Shown here: positions 26,901 through 38,625 of the stretch, one piece after another
Layout: the number at the start of each line of letters is the position of its first letter
Position numbering within the stretch: the first letter of the stretch is position 1
From: Acridotheres tristis
Lineage: Eukaryota > Chordata > Aves > Passeriformes > Sturnidae
Length of the DNA stretch: 64,000 nucleotides
NCBI GenBank assembly: GCA_037013685.1
Contig: CM072884.1
Span: 98,684,048-98,748,047 of the forward strand
Direction of reading: 5' to 3'
Notes under the pieces: model-generated
What the model was told of the DNA's origin: nothing
Databases searched by the model: none
What the model saw: the letters and a program-made list of their open reading frames with translations, nothing else
Translations under genes and position numbers: made by a program

Positions 26901-28056
26901 GATACACAGAATCTCTATCCCACAAACAGATGTTTGGGATCTTGAACAATGAGCTGTGGCTCAGCATTCATTCTCATTACATGAGCATGGAAATCCCAGA
27001 GGAGCTGTGAGCTGGCAGTTGTCATAAGCTTTGTGGCATGTCCAGTGGAGGCAAAGAGTCTGTAAGTTTCTAGTGGCCTCTTACAAAGCTGTGGAAGAAA
27101 AAACAAAATCTAGTGGGTACAAGAGAGTAGTGGAGAGAGTACATTTTACAAATTTTTCTCAAAAGGTCCTCAAGACTAATTGTATGAAGTGGCTAGAAAA
27201 GCGTAACAGCTTTAAGATACACTCACCACTTCTCAGAGAAGAATGAACATGAACTGGCTAAATCCAGTGTAGTGCTCTGTCCTTCAGCTGAGTAAAACCT
27301 GGTTTTAGCCCGAGCACACTGCTTACTGTGTGCAGGATGCCCATGGAATGGACCATATATCACTCTATGTGCATAAAAATTGGAAGACAGATGAAGAGCT
27401 GCAAAACTTGGCCACAGGTGTCAGGTTCTGATGTGCCTAGCTGAGATGGTCCAGCCCAATATGTGTTTGATTGGCCCCAAAAGTGCAAGGATTTGGAGGT
27501 TTTAACAAAGCCAAGTTCAGTGGGTCAATCAGACTGAGAATAGTCTCATTCCTGGCCTTTTCTTTATTCTGTCTTTTATTTTAGACTCCGCAAACATAAA
27601 AGACTCTTCCATGTCCTTTGCAGGACTCTGAAAAACACCTTCAAATCTTCCCTGATCTGAGGGAAAGGTAAAGAGGGCTCAATGACATATTGGTATGTGA
27701 GTGAAAAAGTGGCTGGAAATGGCAATGCTTGGGGCTGATTCAAAGTGCTGGCTCAAAACTGCCTCAGCTGATGGCAGCATGGCCAAATCCAGCAGGATGA
27801 GACCCCATGGGGGGAGCACCCAACCTGACCCACGAGCTGCAGGCTCTCCCTGCTTGCCTTCCCACATGGCTAACAGGCCTTCCTAGCCACCAGCTGTTTG
27901 TTTCTCTTAGGGCTTCTAATTGTTGTGATGGTAATACTTAAAATTTGCATTCCAAAACTTATTTTGTCCTAACCCACTCAATCGTCTAGACAGCCCACAC
28001 TGTAGGAGAGAAATTATCCATGCTATCAAAACTGCAGCCTGGATTCCTGGATTTTC
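23951..28056. other. Unique non-coding sequence with minus-strand open frames
   Basis: No repeat recognised. Between 26138 and 27106 three minus-strand frames of 78, 73 and 63 codons follow one another, and an AATAAA hexamer lies just beyond the last (complement of 26127-26132). This could be a decayed transcript end or chance; I recognise no protein. The frames at 24623-25066 and 25066-25497 (minus, 147 and 143 codons) lie in different frames and are unsupported. Confidence 0.45.
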
Positions 28057-28078
28057 TTTTTTTTTTTTTTTTTTTTTT
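28057..28078 (+). repeat. T22 homopolymer
   Basis: Twenty-two consecutive T residues, preceded by 'attttc' and followed by 'aagaacc'. It could be the poly(A) remnant of a minus-strand retroposed sequence, but no recognisable body lies beside it. Homopolymers of this length are also prone to length errors in sequencing. Confidence 0.9.
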
Positions 28079-28892
28079 AAGAACCAGGCAAACACAAAGT
28101 ACTTGTCCTACTTTCTAGCCAGTAAGCTGAAATTCAGCATGTTTAATTATAAATCAAATAATTGACTACAAAGCTATTGTGGTATGGCCTTCCATGCTGT
28201 TGATGGTTTTAATTGCAAACTGTTACATGATGTGCTTCAGTAACAAAGAATGAGCCCTGAAGTAGCTGAGGAAATGTCCTACTTTGACTCTATCTTTACA
28301 GTCAGGATGCAGGAAATTTTCTACATGATGGACATGGACAAGAGAACTGTAGGCCACACAAAATGCCAGTGGGGGCCATGCTGTGTTCAGAGGGACAGCC
28401 CAGGAGCTTGCTGTACACTGTTCCTGCTGCCTCTCCTCAGGACCCACTCTCAGGAGAGTCATGTTCCTCCCAATAACCAGAGGAGCTTGCATGGCTCATC
28501 CTGGAGCTGAGGATGAGACAGACCACAGTGTGTGCACTGAGCACTCTCATCACACCAGATGGCACCCCTGGATGGCAGCCATGGAGGGGAGTGACAAGAG
28601 GGTGACACTAAAGCTCACAGCCTCCTCAATGCCCATGGTGTCACTCATTGCATGAGAAGGCAGGTGCTGCTCTCTCCCCTCTCTGGACCCAAGGATCCTA
28701 ATGGCCCCACTCCCCTGCTGCAAAAAGCAAGTAAGGTAACAAAGCTTGATGCCAGGGCACGTAAAAGGAGTCCCATGGGGAGCTGGAGTTTTTCCTTCTC
28801 TCAGACCTTCCAGTGGTGTCAGGCCCAGGGTGGGCACATATTGAATCTCCTGGGAAATGGTGATGCCTGCTTCTTCTGGACTAGACCACCCC
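28079..28892. other. Unique non-coding sequence, no feature recognised
   Basis: The first part is AT-rich and the second (28.4-28.8 kb) more GC-rich. Overlapping frames occur on both strands, none recognisable. Confidence 0.5.
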
Positions 28893-29025
28893 CTTGGAAC
28901 AAACTGCCCAGAGGCATTGTGGTTTCTGCATTCTTGGACACACTCAAAATAGAACTGGACATAACCCTGAGAAACTTCTTCTAAATAGAATTGCTCTGAG
29001 CACGTGACCTCCTAAAGCCCCCTCC
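28893..29025 (+). repeat. CR1 LINE, degraded 3' fragment
   Basis: A worn CR1 tail in plus orientation. 'ggaacaaactgcccagagg' matches the usual start of the conserved tail. 'cattcttggacacactcaaaat' and 'actggacataaccctgagaa' follow, then a 'gctctgagca..tgacctcc' stretch corresponding to the CR1 3' UTR. The terminal 8-mer is gone. It is more diverged than the copy at 1.7 kb. Confidence 0.75.
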
Positions 29026-32000
29026 ACACTGATTTTTGGGGAGGATTTTATAACCTAGAAAGTTCTTCACAAAGTGGACAGTAGGGGTGCTTTCACTGAG
29101 CTGTGTCTTCAGTAATGAGAGACACAAGTTTGGGTGCTTATGCACAACTGTACCAGGCAGCAGCATCTCTGTCAGCTCTTCCCGAGGCGCTGCTTGCTCC
29201 TTTCCACTCATCTCATCCATGTATTTCCACCCTTCTCACCAAGCACCCCGCCAGGCTGCAAAGTACTCTATGGAGGAAGGTTTGGGGAAGGTGCTTGTAT
29301 GGTATCTTGAGCACATTGAAGTGAGAAAGACAAATGAGATTTTCCCATTGGCAGATTAACATGAACTAGGAATGATCCTCACGTGCACTGGAGTCAGGAC
29401 CCACCACAAGCTCAGTTTGGGACAGCGGGTGCTGATGAGGAAGGGCCAGCAGCCCTCCAGTGCCCCACGAGGATGAGGAGGTTGGGAGGAGGTGGGGAGG
29501 TGTTTGCTTGGACAAAAACATCTCAGTGGCAGTGCTGGTGGCAGGTGTTTGTTAAAGATGAGGACAGGTTTCAACAGATTTCAGCAGATCAGGAGAAGAG
29601 GGGATGGAAGAGAAAATGTGTAGCCAGAGGGGCACAGGACCTACTAATAGGGGAGAGAAACTGCAAATCTCTTTTTTCCTTTCCTGTCCACAACTCTACT
29701 CATCCCTGTGAATCTGTACCTGGATGGAAGGCCTTCTCAGAAGTAGCTGTAGACTTATCTGCCTTCTTTTTATTTTCATTCCCAGTGGGATGGGAAAGAA
29801 AATTTTTAAAAAATATTATTGGGAAAAAATAAAGAAAAAAGAGAGAAATTAAATCCTGATGCACCAATTGCTCCCTACCCACTGGCTTGTGCCCAGCCCA
29901 TCCCTGAGTGGCAATCAGTCCTTTCTGAATAACTCCTCAGAAAAGAAATCTTGAAAGCTGCCACCAAGACAGACTGAAAAACATCATCTCCTTCACCCAT
30001 GGACAGGAAAATCTGGAACCTTCCTTTGTTGAATGCAGAGACTGAGCAGAGCCAATTACCTGTGGTGCCAAACAGTGTTCCAGCAAGTCTTTGGGCAGAA
30101 TAAATATAAAATCTTCCAAGTCAGCTATGACATATTTCAGGCATATTTAATCATTGAAGCTGAATATCCCCAGCTGTGTTAAACTGTTAAGCTGTTGAGT
30201 TTCCGTTTGCAAGCCACTAACAAAAAGTAAGCTAAAATAGTCTTGCTGTGCCTGCTCTTGCCTAGCATTGCTGAGGAAAATGAAACTTAAAGCCCAGATC
30301 ATTTCATGTTTCTTGGAAAAACACCCAAGTCCTTCATGTTGATGATGTGTTCCAGTACCCTCCTGCTAGAAAAGTTTTTTGTTTAGCAGTGTCTATGGAT
30401 GTGAATCCTTAAAGAAGGACAAGTGAGCTGCTATTTTATTGTATTACAGATTCTCTTTGACCTTATTCTGCTGGGCTACTGATGTAGCTGTGCTGAACAG
30501 ACCAGCTCTATGCTCAGGGAATAGTTTTGGTCCTGCATTTCCTTAAGGACAAAGATCTCTTTTCCTTTCTCTTGCATGCAATAGCAGTTTCTAGGCAGTA
30601 TTGACTTTAAATCCTCTATTTTTATATGACTAACTATAGCAGCTAATAATTTATAAAGATAAATGGTTGAGATTATTGTGAAAACTTGAACTCCGATCTC
30701 CATTTTTAAACTGAATAGCAGCCAATGCATGCATGAAGACCCTGAGTGTGTAAGAAGGGAATCAACAGGACCAACTAACAGACAAATCTGTGATTTAAGG
30801 CTAATACAGAGGAATATAAATCTCTCGGAGCTTTTGTGTTATTTCAGAGTGAAGTGTTTGTGAGGGAGAGCTATTTTCCCCTCTTTCACTCTCCCTGGTC
30901 TGTGCACACCCTGTGCCAGTGTCTTCCCAGCTGTTACAGGCAGGGTGGAGGCAGGTGATCCCTTGCCAGTGAAGACTGATGCACTGGGGGTTTTTCTTCC
31001 TGGGTGGCTTTTTAGCAAGGTCACCGTATGCTGCAGGGTCCATGTGTGGCAATTCAGGGAGTCTGGATGGCAGCCCAAGCCTGCTGGAGCTGTGCTGAAG
31101 CAGGTTGGCTCCTGGTGAGGAGAGTAAGGAGGAAGAGAAGCAGGAGGTGAGGATTCAGGAGCTCCCTGTTCCCTGGGGAAAGGAGGAACCCGTGCTCTAG
31201 TGGGGTCCAGTCACTGCTGAAGCAAGAGCCATATGTGGAAAAGTTTGATTCAGCAGAGCAGTGGGTTTTTCTTTTCCAGCCATATTTCTCTGAAGCCCCA
31301 AGAGCAAGTGATGTTGGCCACTGCGTTGTGTGAAGAACTACTGCTGTGATAATATAGATATATGAGTATAGATAATTACCATAACCTTTCTTTATTAATC
31401 TCTGATTAAAATCCTAAGTCATTTATATGCAAATTAATTGCTTTGCTTATTATCCTGATAAATGGCCAAGCTGGCCCTTGGCATGGCAGAGCTGGCTGCT
31501 GTCCTTGTCAACTATGCTGCTCTTGGGCCATTGATACCCCAGAAAATATTGCTGAAAACTCCTCAGCTGCATCCTAAACTCTCACAAGATGCAAAACAAG
31601 CCTATGCCAGAAGTGGTAGGAGGGACCCAACATCTCCCTGGCTGAGAGAGCTGGGTGAAACCTCTCCCTTTCTCTCTTCAGCCAAAAAACCCATGCATTG
31701 TCAGTACAATGTTTGAGGGGCTGCAGGCCAGGTCATGAGTGCTGGATGGTTTCGGAAGGATGCCCTTTGCACAGCAAAGTGAAGAAGCTGGAGGCAAGTT
31801 TCTTTGTCTTGCAAACTTCTGCAGGGTAAGTTACCTCTTTGGCATTTTTCTCAGCCATGAAAGTGAGTAGGTAGCTCAGCTCCTTCTCAGCTGTGTGCAA
31901 AGATAGGGAAAAATACACAGCTAGAGCCTCATGAAGGCAAAAGAGACATTAGCTGTTTTTTTTAATTTGTGGCTAAGGAATTCAAGGTAAGCTATTGAGT

Positions 32001-34829
32001 AGATGGATTTCGTTTTGATAGCTGAAAACACAAATACTCATCAATATTTTTCAGAGTTAAAAAAAGGTTTTGAATGACAGATTATATCTTTCCAGGCCCT
32101 TCCTAGTGACAGCTGGAGAGAGTTGATTCTAGAGACTGAGGCAAGTCTGTGATGGTTGTTGCCATCTTTCTACAATGCCTGGAGATTATCAAAAGGCATT
32201 AATTCATTGTCTGTAAAGTAGACTACACCATCCCTAAGTATCTCAACAACAAAGTGATGAACCACTGGTTTCCAGCCAAAATCACTTGAAAACTGCTGGG
32301 GCCACATCCTGTGCAGTGCTCTCCTGCAGGGGTGCAGTGGCAGGGACAATATAAAGGGCATTGGTGCTTGGATAGTGGTGTGAACACCACATTTGAGAAC
32401 TGAGAACTGTTTTACATGGCAGATAGCAGTCTGTAATGGACTCACTTCTAATTAGAGTGCCATGGGATAGTCATAGGAAGGCACTGTGCTCCTGAGGGCA
32501 GCAGGGCCCGTGAAGAACCCTTTCCTACACATCCAAGCTAGGAATCCTTTCATGCCTTTTCTTCAGTGGGGCATTGTCATGGTATCTCCATCACCTGAAT
32601 GTCTGGTTTTATGGCTTGAGTTGGACTGGGTTTCTGAGATATCCATGTCTCTGGGTTGGATCCAACCCTTGTGGCATGGGCAGGGAAATCAAGGGAGGAG
32701 CATGGTCCTGCATCATGCGGGCCTGGTGCTCAATCACTGCAAAATCTCTTTCTCCTCATGGCTGTGCTGCTCCTTCAGCCCCGGGTTGACATGTCAGTGG
32801 CTGAGGATACATCATCAACTTAAACAAGCTTGCTGGGTTGTATCAGAGCCTAAAAAATGGAAGATTCATTAGCTTTTAAGAGCACAGCTCACTAATAGAC
32901 GTGCACAGGAGTTTATGGCTGTGCTTGGGATAATAAATTTTCCATCAAAATAAGAGTTCATCATTCTCTCTGAGGACAAACAGAATTGGACTTTGACTAT
33001 AGCAGCTTCAGGCATGAAAAAAATGACTTGTCTATTTTTCCAAGGCCTGTCAGTAGTTCTAACAAAAGATATTTCTCTTCCCACAAACTTCATTACAACA
33101 AACAAACGTTACAGCTAGAGTAATAATCCTATTAAGGGCTTGCTTCTTTTGCTATTTAGTGTAATAACGTTTTTTAAAAATAAAAACTTTCCTGCATTTT
33201 AAAATGAAAACATAATGGTAGGAAGTAGCAACCAGAAACACAGACTTCACCAAATCACACTTCAAAAACTCACATTAAGTCTTGTAGTAAATGGGCTTGG
33301 CTATTCAAAAATTCTTTCATATACTGGAGTGTTTTCTGTGAAAACCCCCTGCTGGGCTCTTAAAAGCAAATCTACAGAATTTCTGAGTGTTGGACTTGCT
33401 CCAAATTGTGCTATTGAGATAAAAATGCTAGAAAAAATAAAACCACTACTATTTTATCTTATGCTGATAATATGATCTAATTTGATTGCTTTTTTTTATC
33501 ATTGATGGCATACAGTGAATTAGACTGCCAAAAAGGAACATGAAAATCAATCATTGGAAATCCCCGAAGCAGGTAGTCCTTAAGGAAATAATGTCTTAAT
33601 TCCCTAGGCACTTCCCTGGGAAGGAAACACAATAGTACTTTGTAAGGGCTGAGCTGGTGAATAGAAACATCCTTTTTGGTTTTTTCCTTTTTTTTCTCTC
33701 CACACGGGCACTGAACTGGGAAGTTCCTGCATAAAACTGCAACATCAAACTTGAGAGCAGCTTGAGAAGATTGTTCTCAGAGCTGAGCTGCTTGATTTCC
33801 CATCTGTTACCAAGGTCAGAGCTGTTCCTGGGAGCTATATGGCAGCTTTGGGGTTACACTGAATAAATATTTCAAAAAGATTTTACGTGGAAATATATGA
33901 GAAAATATACCTTCCCTTCTAAGACGTTTGGCAACGTATTAAACACTTTCTACTGTCTCAGGAAAGCCCAGCAAACACACACAGCTCCGTGCATATAGTG
34001 TGTCAAAGTCTAATGAACTCTTTAGTGGAAATTCTCTGTGGCTTTGTGGGGATTAGGCTAGCAACCACATTTGTGCTTCAAGCTGAAATGAATCAGTCTC
34101 CATAGGCGACCTGACTTCCAGAGTGTTTTCCTGTCAAAATTAGTCTCAAAAGTAATGTGTTATCTCTTTCCTTCTTTCCACTCACCCTCCTCTCCCATGT
34201 GCATATCTACCTTTGGTAGAGCTATCCAGGTCTTTCAGGCATTTCACAAGAAGAAGGAGACCACCTGGCAGGAAAAATACTTCCTGTGGGGTCCTCTCCT
34301 GTCTACTGGACAAACACGTTCCTGGTCACTTCTGGTTTGCACCGCTCTACCACCCCTCCAGAAAAAGAAAAAAAATTTTTCTACAAAAGGAAAAAATCTG
34401 TTGTCTTTTATTTGAAAGGAGGGAACTCAAGAATGAAGCACATATTTTGTAGAAATTATTAATTTTCCTCAGCAGTAGAGACATACATTTTCCCTGTAAA
34501 TTTTGGAAGAAAACTCAGACAGTCTATGTAGGCAGAGATACATCTTCCACCTGCTTCTAACACACTTGGCAGCATCCACAGTGCAGCTTCACATGCAGCA
34601 CACTCCCCTTGTTTGCTGGAAACTTGGTACCTGTGTGGGTGTGCTTCTGAAACTCTCCTAATGTGGTTGACATTCATGTTTCTGTGGTTGTTCTCTCTCC
34701 AGAGCTGCACTGGTGCTAGGCAGAAAGACAGCACCTTCAGGGAAAGATTCCACATGCAGCATCTTCCTCATGTGGAATAGGTCTGAGATGAGTCAGGAAT
34801 TTTTTATTACTATGTTTTTTTGTCTGTAT
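29026..34829. other. Unique non-coding sequence, no feature recognised
   Basis: No repeat recognised. A compact AT-rich segment at about 31.33-31.45 kb contains the POU octamer ATGCAAAT (31427-31434) overlapping TTAATT (31434-31439). Octamers are expected a few times in 64 kb by chance. At 33.87-34.14 kb several CpGs are kept in AT-rich DNA. Neither is strong enough to call an element. Confidence 0.45.
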
Positions 34830-35020
34830 CACTCACCCTTATGGTTTGTTTCTTTGGGCAGAAACACTTGGTAAGGAGTTGCATTGCAGATGAGGGGCTG
34901 AGGTATTGAATGCATGTTCTCCAGATGTTTTATTTCCTCGTGGAGGCATTGGGAGATCATTGTTTTCACTTTCCATGGCCAGTCTTGGGTAAATCCCATG
35001 GTATTAGCAGAAGAGCACCC
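34830..35020 (-). other. Weak candidate internal exon
   Basis: On the minus strand a frame of 60-70 codons is bounded on the right by 'ttggcatcacag' (acceptor-like, weak pyrimidine tract) and on the left by 'aagggtgagtga', which contains a strong GTGAGT donor. The peptide includes 'KTMISQCLHEEIKHLENMH', which I do not recognise. A good donor plus an open frame can occur by chance, and no neighbouring exon is identified. Confidence 0.12.
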
Positions 35021-35039
35021 ATGCATCTGTGATGCCAAG

Positions 35040-36599
35040 ACGGGTGAGTACAGAATTGTAATCTCAATGAACTATTGCTTTTAACTGACTACACAGCAAG
35101 CTGCAGCTGCAGATAGCAGCAGGATGGAAGGGCAAGAACCAAAGTGGTTTCTGTGCAACAAGCTGTCTCTTGACCATCCCTTCTCTGTGGTGGATCACAA
35201 GGTGTTTGTCTTTCCAAGGAGCAAAGTCTTCATGTATCAAGTCATAATGCTCAAAGAGAAACAAGCAAACACTATAGAGCTAAGTACTCCTAAATATTCC
35301 ACCATACTGCAAGGAGCAGAAGAAGTGTCACAAAGTTTAATGATTTTATCTTACGACATGTCTTTCATTCTGGTGCTTGTTCATGTGTCTGCTCCTACCC
35401 CGGTAACAGTGGAACAGCTTCTTCCCCATTTTCAGGACAAGCTACATATCATAGAATAGAGCTGCAGAGTGTGTGTAATCCTTTTCAGATGCTCATGCCT
35501 TCAGACCCCAATATGTCTGTTTCAAAGCTGTGCAGCAGTGGAAGCAGCAGGATGCTGTGGCAGCCATAGTCTCTCTCTCCTGCTCCACTTGAAAGGGATT
35601 TCAGGCGGGTAAAACTGAGGCACTTCCTATAAATTGCTTCTAGGATTTCATTTGCTGTAGTGTGGGTCTCCCTGCTTCCCACCCTTGTCATTGCAACTCC
35701 CTCTGATCTGTGTGGTCTGACCCAAAAATCCAAACCACAGAACAAATTTTGGGAGAGCACAAGTTGCTGGCTTTTCTGCATGTCTCCAGAATCCCTTTTT
35801 TGTGCACTTTTGTGGTTTGATTCAGTGCTGTACTCAAGCTTCACTCGTTGTACTTCTCATCAATGTAACCACATTTCCTGCTTCCCATTTCTCTACACTC
35901 TCTAAGAGCAATCATCTCTTTTTATGAATGTTGATTAAGTCTTGCCCAAACTGGTCTGGAAAAGACTGCAGAGCAGAGGTGCCCTTGAATTAGTGGAGGA
36001 CACGAATGACTGAGGAACAACCTTTTAAAAAGTCTGAGAGCTTTCGTTTGGCTTCCAGAGGGCTGGTGTCCATCACCTTCTCAGAAAGCTGCATAAAACT
36101 GCAAAGTACTCAAGCACACACACACACTGAGCACCCCTAACTCTAAGACGTGTCACAGGAAAAATTACACTCCACATGCCATAAATTTTCTGACTACTTT
36201 TGAAAGGGTTGTGAGAGATGGGCCTGCCCAGCACATTTCAGAGTCTCTCCCACGTGTCTCCACTCAGTCTGGCTGGGGGTTTTTGTACCCCTCAGGCAAA
36301 TGCAGCTCCAGCTGGGCAGCTGGTGTGGTTCAGAGCACCTTGATGCCCTACCACAGACCTGATTCCTTCTCTGCCCAGCAGCAGGATCAGCTTGTACCTA
36401 AGCTGTTCACAAGAGATGTTTGCCTAAGCTCTTATTCAAAAACAAACAATGATAGACATGTAACAGTTTCCCCAGCCAATCTATCTAGTTCTTAATCATC
36501 CTTATTATTAGAATTCTTTTCATGGTCATCCTGAATCTCTTTTGTGATTATCAGAGTCCATTATTTCCCATCTTCTCATCAAAATTATTTCCCCATATT
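35040..36599. other. Unique non-coding sequence, no feature recognised
   Basis: No clear repeat or exon. A short (AC)n run lies near 36.12 kb. The AT-rich part after 36.48 kb may be the badly decayed 3' extension of the neighbouring minus-strand CR1. Confidence 0.5.
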
Positions 36600-36995
36600 T
36601 GCAGATAAATTGGATATATTTCAAGATACTTATCATCTCCCTTCAGTCTTGTCTTTTCTAGACTAAACAACATAATTTCCTTCAGTCTTACTTCATAAAT
36701 TCTATTTTCTAGATCTCTAATTGATTTTGCTACTTTGAAGAACTGTACTTGGGATGGGATTTTTGGCCTCTCAAAAAACCCCTTAAGATGTGCTTAGAAC
36801 TGAATGAAATACCCTAGGCAGGCCCTTGGCAGCACTAAGTTGACAAGAGGTGTGTCAGACAGTTTATAAGTGGTGCTCCTGATGCTGTACCCCAGTACGA
36901 TGCTTTCAGCTTCTGCAGTAGTAGAAGATTGTTGTTTTCTCATGCCACAGTTGCCCCTAAATCCTTCTCTGCTTTCTAGTGCTCTGTTCCGGTGT
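36600..36995 (-). repeat. Ancient CR1/L3-type LINE fragment
   Basis: Read on the plus strand, this matches the reverse complement of an old reptile-type CR1. In order it has 'tcatctcccttcagtcttgt', 'agactaaacaacat', 'ttccttcagtcttacttcat', 'attttctagatctctaattg', then 'tagaactgaatgaaatac', 'taccccagtacgatgctttc' and 'cccctaaatccttctct'. These correspond to the ORF2 C-terminal region of the family. Divergence is high, with many indels, so the copy predates the CR1 tails elsewhere in the window. No coding capacity remains. Confidence 0.65.
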
Positions 36996-37450
36996 TTATA
37001 TCAGTCCTGTCTTCATATATAAGCAACTCGTTATCTGAGTGACAGCAGGACAAATGGAGAATTCTGCATTAATGGCATTGCGCCTCATCTTTTTCTGCCT
37101 GCTGCAGACGAGCAAGATCCTTCAAAGTCTGTCCTTAATCCCTAGCTCAAATTCAAAGGTTTTGTGACTTGATAGGTGGTGACTCCCCTCTCCCAGCACG
37201 AGGCAAAGTGGTTGCAGTATATCAACTTCTAAACCTCTTCTGTTGATAATCTGTTGTCTCATTCTCACACTCTCCCTGTGCTGCTGCCTCTTGCCATGGG
37301 GGCTCGGCTCTTTGAAGCAGGAACCAGCCTTATGTTCTCTCTTTACACAGTGCCTGGCATGACGGCGTCTTGATCCGTGATTAAGAATCCTAAATACAAT
37401 GACAATAAAAATAATACTGTCTCTCTAACTGAGAAGATCCAGTTCGTGGA
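36996..37450. other. CpG-retaining island, candidate conserved non-coding element
   Basis: Nine or more CpGs are kept in a non-GC-rich stretch, for example 'ctcgtta', 'ttgcgcctc', 'agacgagc', 'gcacgagg', 'gctcggctc', 'gacggcgtc' and 'gttcgtgg'. It lies between the ancient CR1 and the long hairpin. There is no exon signature. The composition is compatible with a constrained regulatory element; this is inference. Confidence 0.25.
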
Positions 37451-37592
37451 AAAATGGGAAAGGAGAGGAGTTCACAGGGGCATTAAACTTTCCTTTGTAG
37501 ATCTAAAAAATGAAATGAAAGGCAGCTTTTAAAATTGAACTGCTATTTCTTTAGGAAACTACTCTTTTGCTGAGGAGAATGGTACATTCCTC

Positions 37593-37715
37593 TCTGTAAA
37601 AATGTCACATTTTCACCTGGGGCATATTCATGAAAATTAAAACTTTGCTTCTTGTTGTAAATCTTTGTAAATTTCCATGAATTTGCCCCAGGTGAAGATG
37701 TGACATTTTTACAGA
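37593..37715. repeat. Long near-perfect hairpin (inverted repeat, 46-bp arms, 31-bp loop)
   Basis: The left arm (37593-37638) and right arm (37670-37715) are reverse complements at 43 of 46 positions with no gap. Both carry the core 'tctgtaaaaatgtcacat' on one strand, followed by 'cacctggggca' and 'ttcatg'. The loop is 31 bp and AT-rich. Weaker pairing continues outward (cattc / gaatg). A transcript could fold into an extended stem like a small-RNA precursor. Alternatively the element may be a palindromic MITE-like repeat or an ancient conserved palindromic repeat. I do not recognise the family. Confidence 0.9.
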
Positions 37716-38529
37716 CAAGAATGCTTCAGTTTTGCTGAGAGAGGCAAGAAGGCCTTTCTGTTAAAAAAATAGCAACAGCAGCTTTCTGCTTGTGAAAAAT
37801 ATCTGTCCCTTTTACTGATAAAAAAGAAGAAAAGGAAAATGGAGTTGAGCTGTTGCAAAGCTGTGTTTTCTATTCCCCACCTTCTGATCTGCTTTTATGA
37901 CTAACCACTCTGCTCAAAGGAGGAGAGTGAAATTTAACCATGCATTGAATTTACAAATGTGCTTCAGAAAAAATACTTCATCGTCCATTGAGAACTGGTA
38001 ACTTTGTCATTAAAGTGTCATTTTTTCTGGCACTAATGTTGTTATATAGTCAATGGTTATCATGAATTAGCTACTAAAACTCTCACTCATTCTAAACTTC
38101 CACTAAAATGAATGCAAGATACAGCTATGAAAGAATCTATCAAACAATGTAATTTCATAATTAAGAGAGGAAGAAAATGAAAGTCTAGTGCATTCTGTAA
38201 GCTTTTTTCCATTTCTATCATTGATTATTCATTCTGTCCCTGACATGGTACAGGCATCTGAACCTTCATGGCTAAAGTTGCCAAAGGAGAAGGGGACTTA
38301 TCAGTTTGACTGCATGAGATTGATCATCAGGATAAAGTGACCCTTGTCAGCCCATTTTCTTGACTGAGCTACCTATGGGAAAGAAGAGTACAAGGGGGTG
38401 ATCATGGTAATGTGGTAAAGAAGAGGCTGCCCCAGGATGCTCTTGGACATACTTCTCTGACAGTCAGGAGTGAGTTAGTTTATGGCCATTAATTAACATA
38501 CCATAACTGGGGGTGGGCTCTCAAGGTTT
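37716..38529. other. Unique AT-rich non-coding sequence
   Basis: No repeat or exon recognised. Short stretches near 38.1 kb have the texture of conserved AT-rich non-coding DNA, without a specific signature. Confidence 0.5.
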
Positions 38530-38625
38530 TCATAGAATCACAGAATAATTTGTTTGGAAGACACCTTTAAAGGTCACCTAGTTCAACTCCTAAGTTTCCA
38601 TAGGGTTTAGCAAGCCTTTCTGACC
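38530..38625 (-). repeat. CR1 LINE 3' tail, minus orientation
   Basis: The plus strand begins 'tcatagaatcacagaataat', the reverse complement of the CR1 terminal repeat and tail. 'tgtttggaagacacctttaa' and 'aggtcacctagttcaactcc' follow. Only about 95 bp of the extreme 3' end is kept, the commonest form of dead CR1 copy in birds. Confidence 0.92.

Noticed and set aside
31330..31450. POU octamer ATGCAAAT overlapping TTAATT as a homeodomain enhancer
   Set aside because: The octamer in either orientation also occurs near 6.4, 21.3, 38.7 and 53.9 kb, about the number expected by chance in 64 kb.
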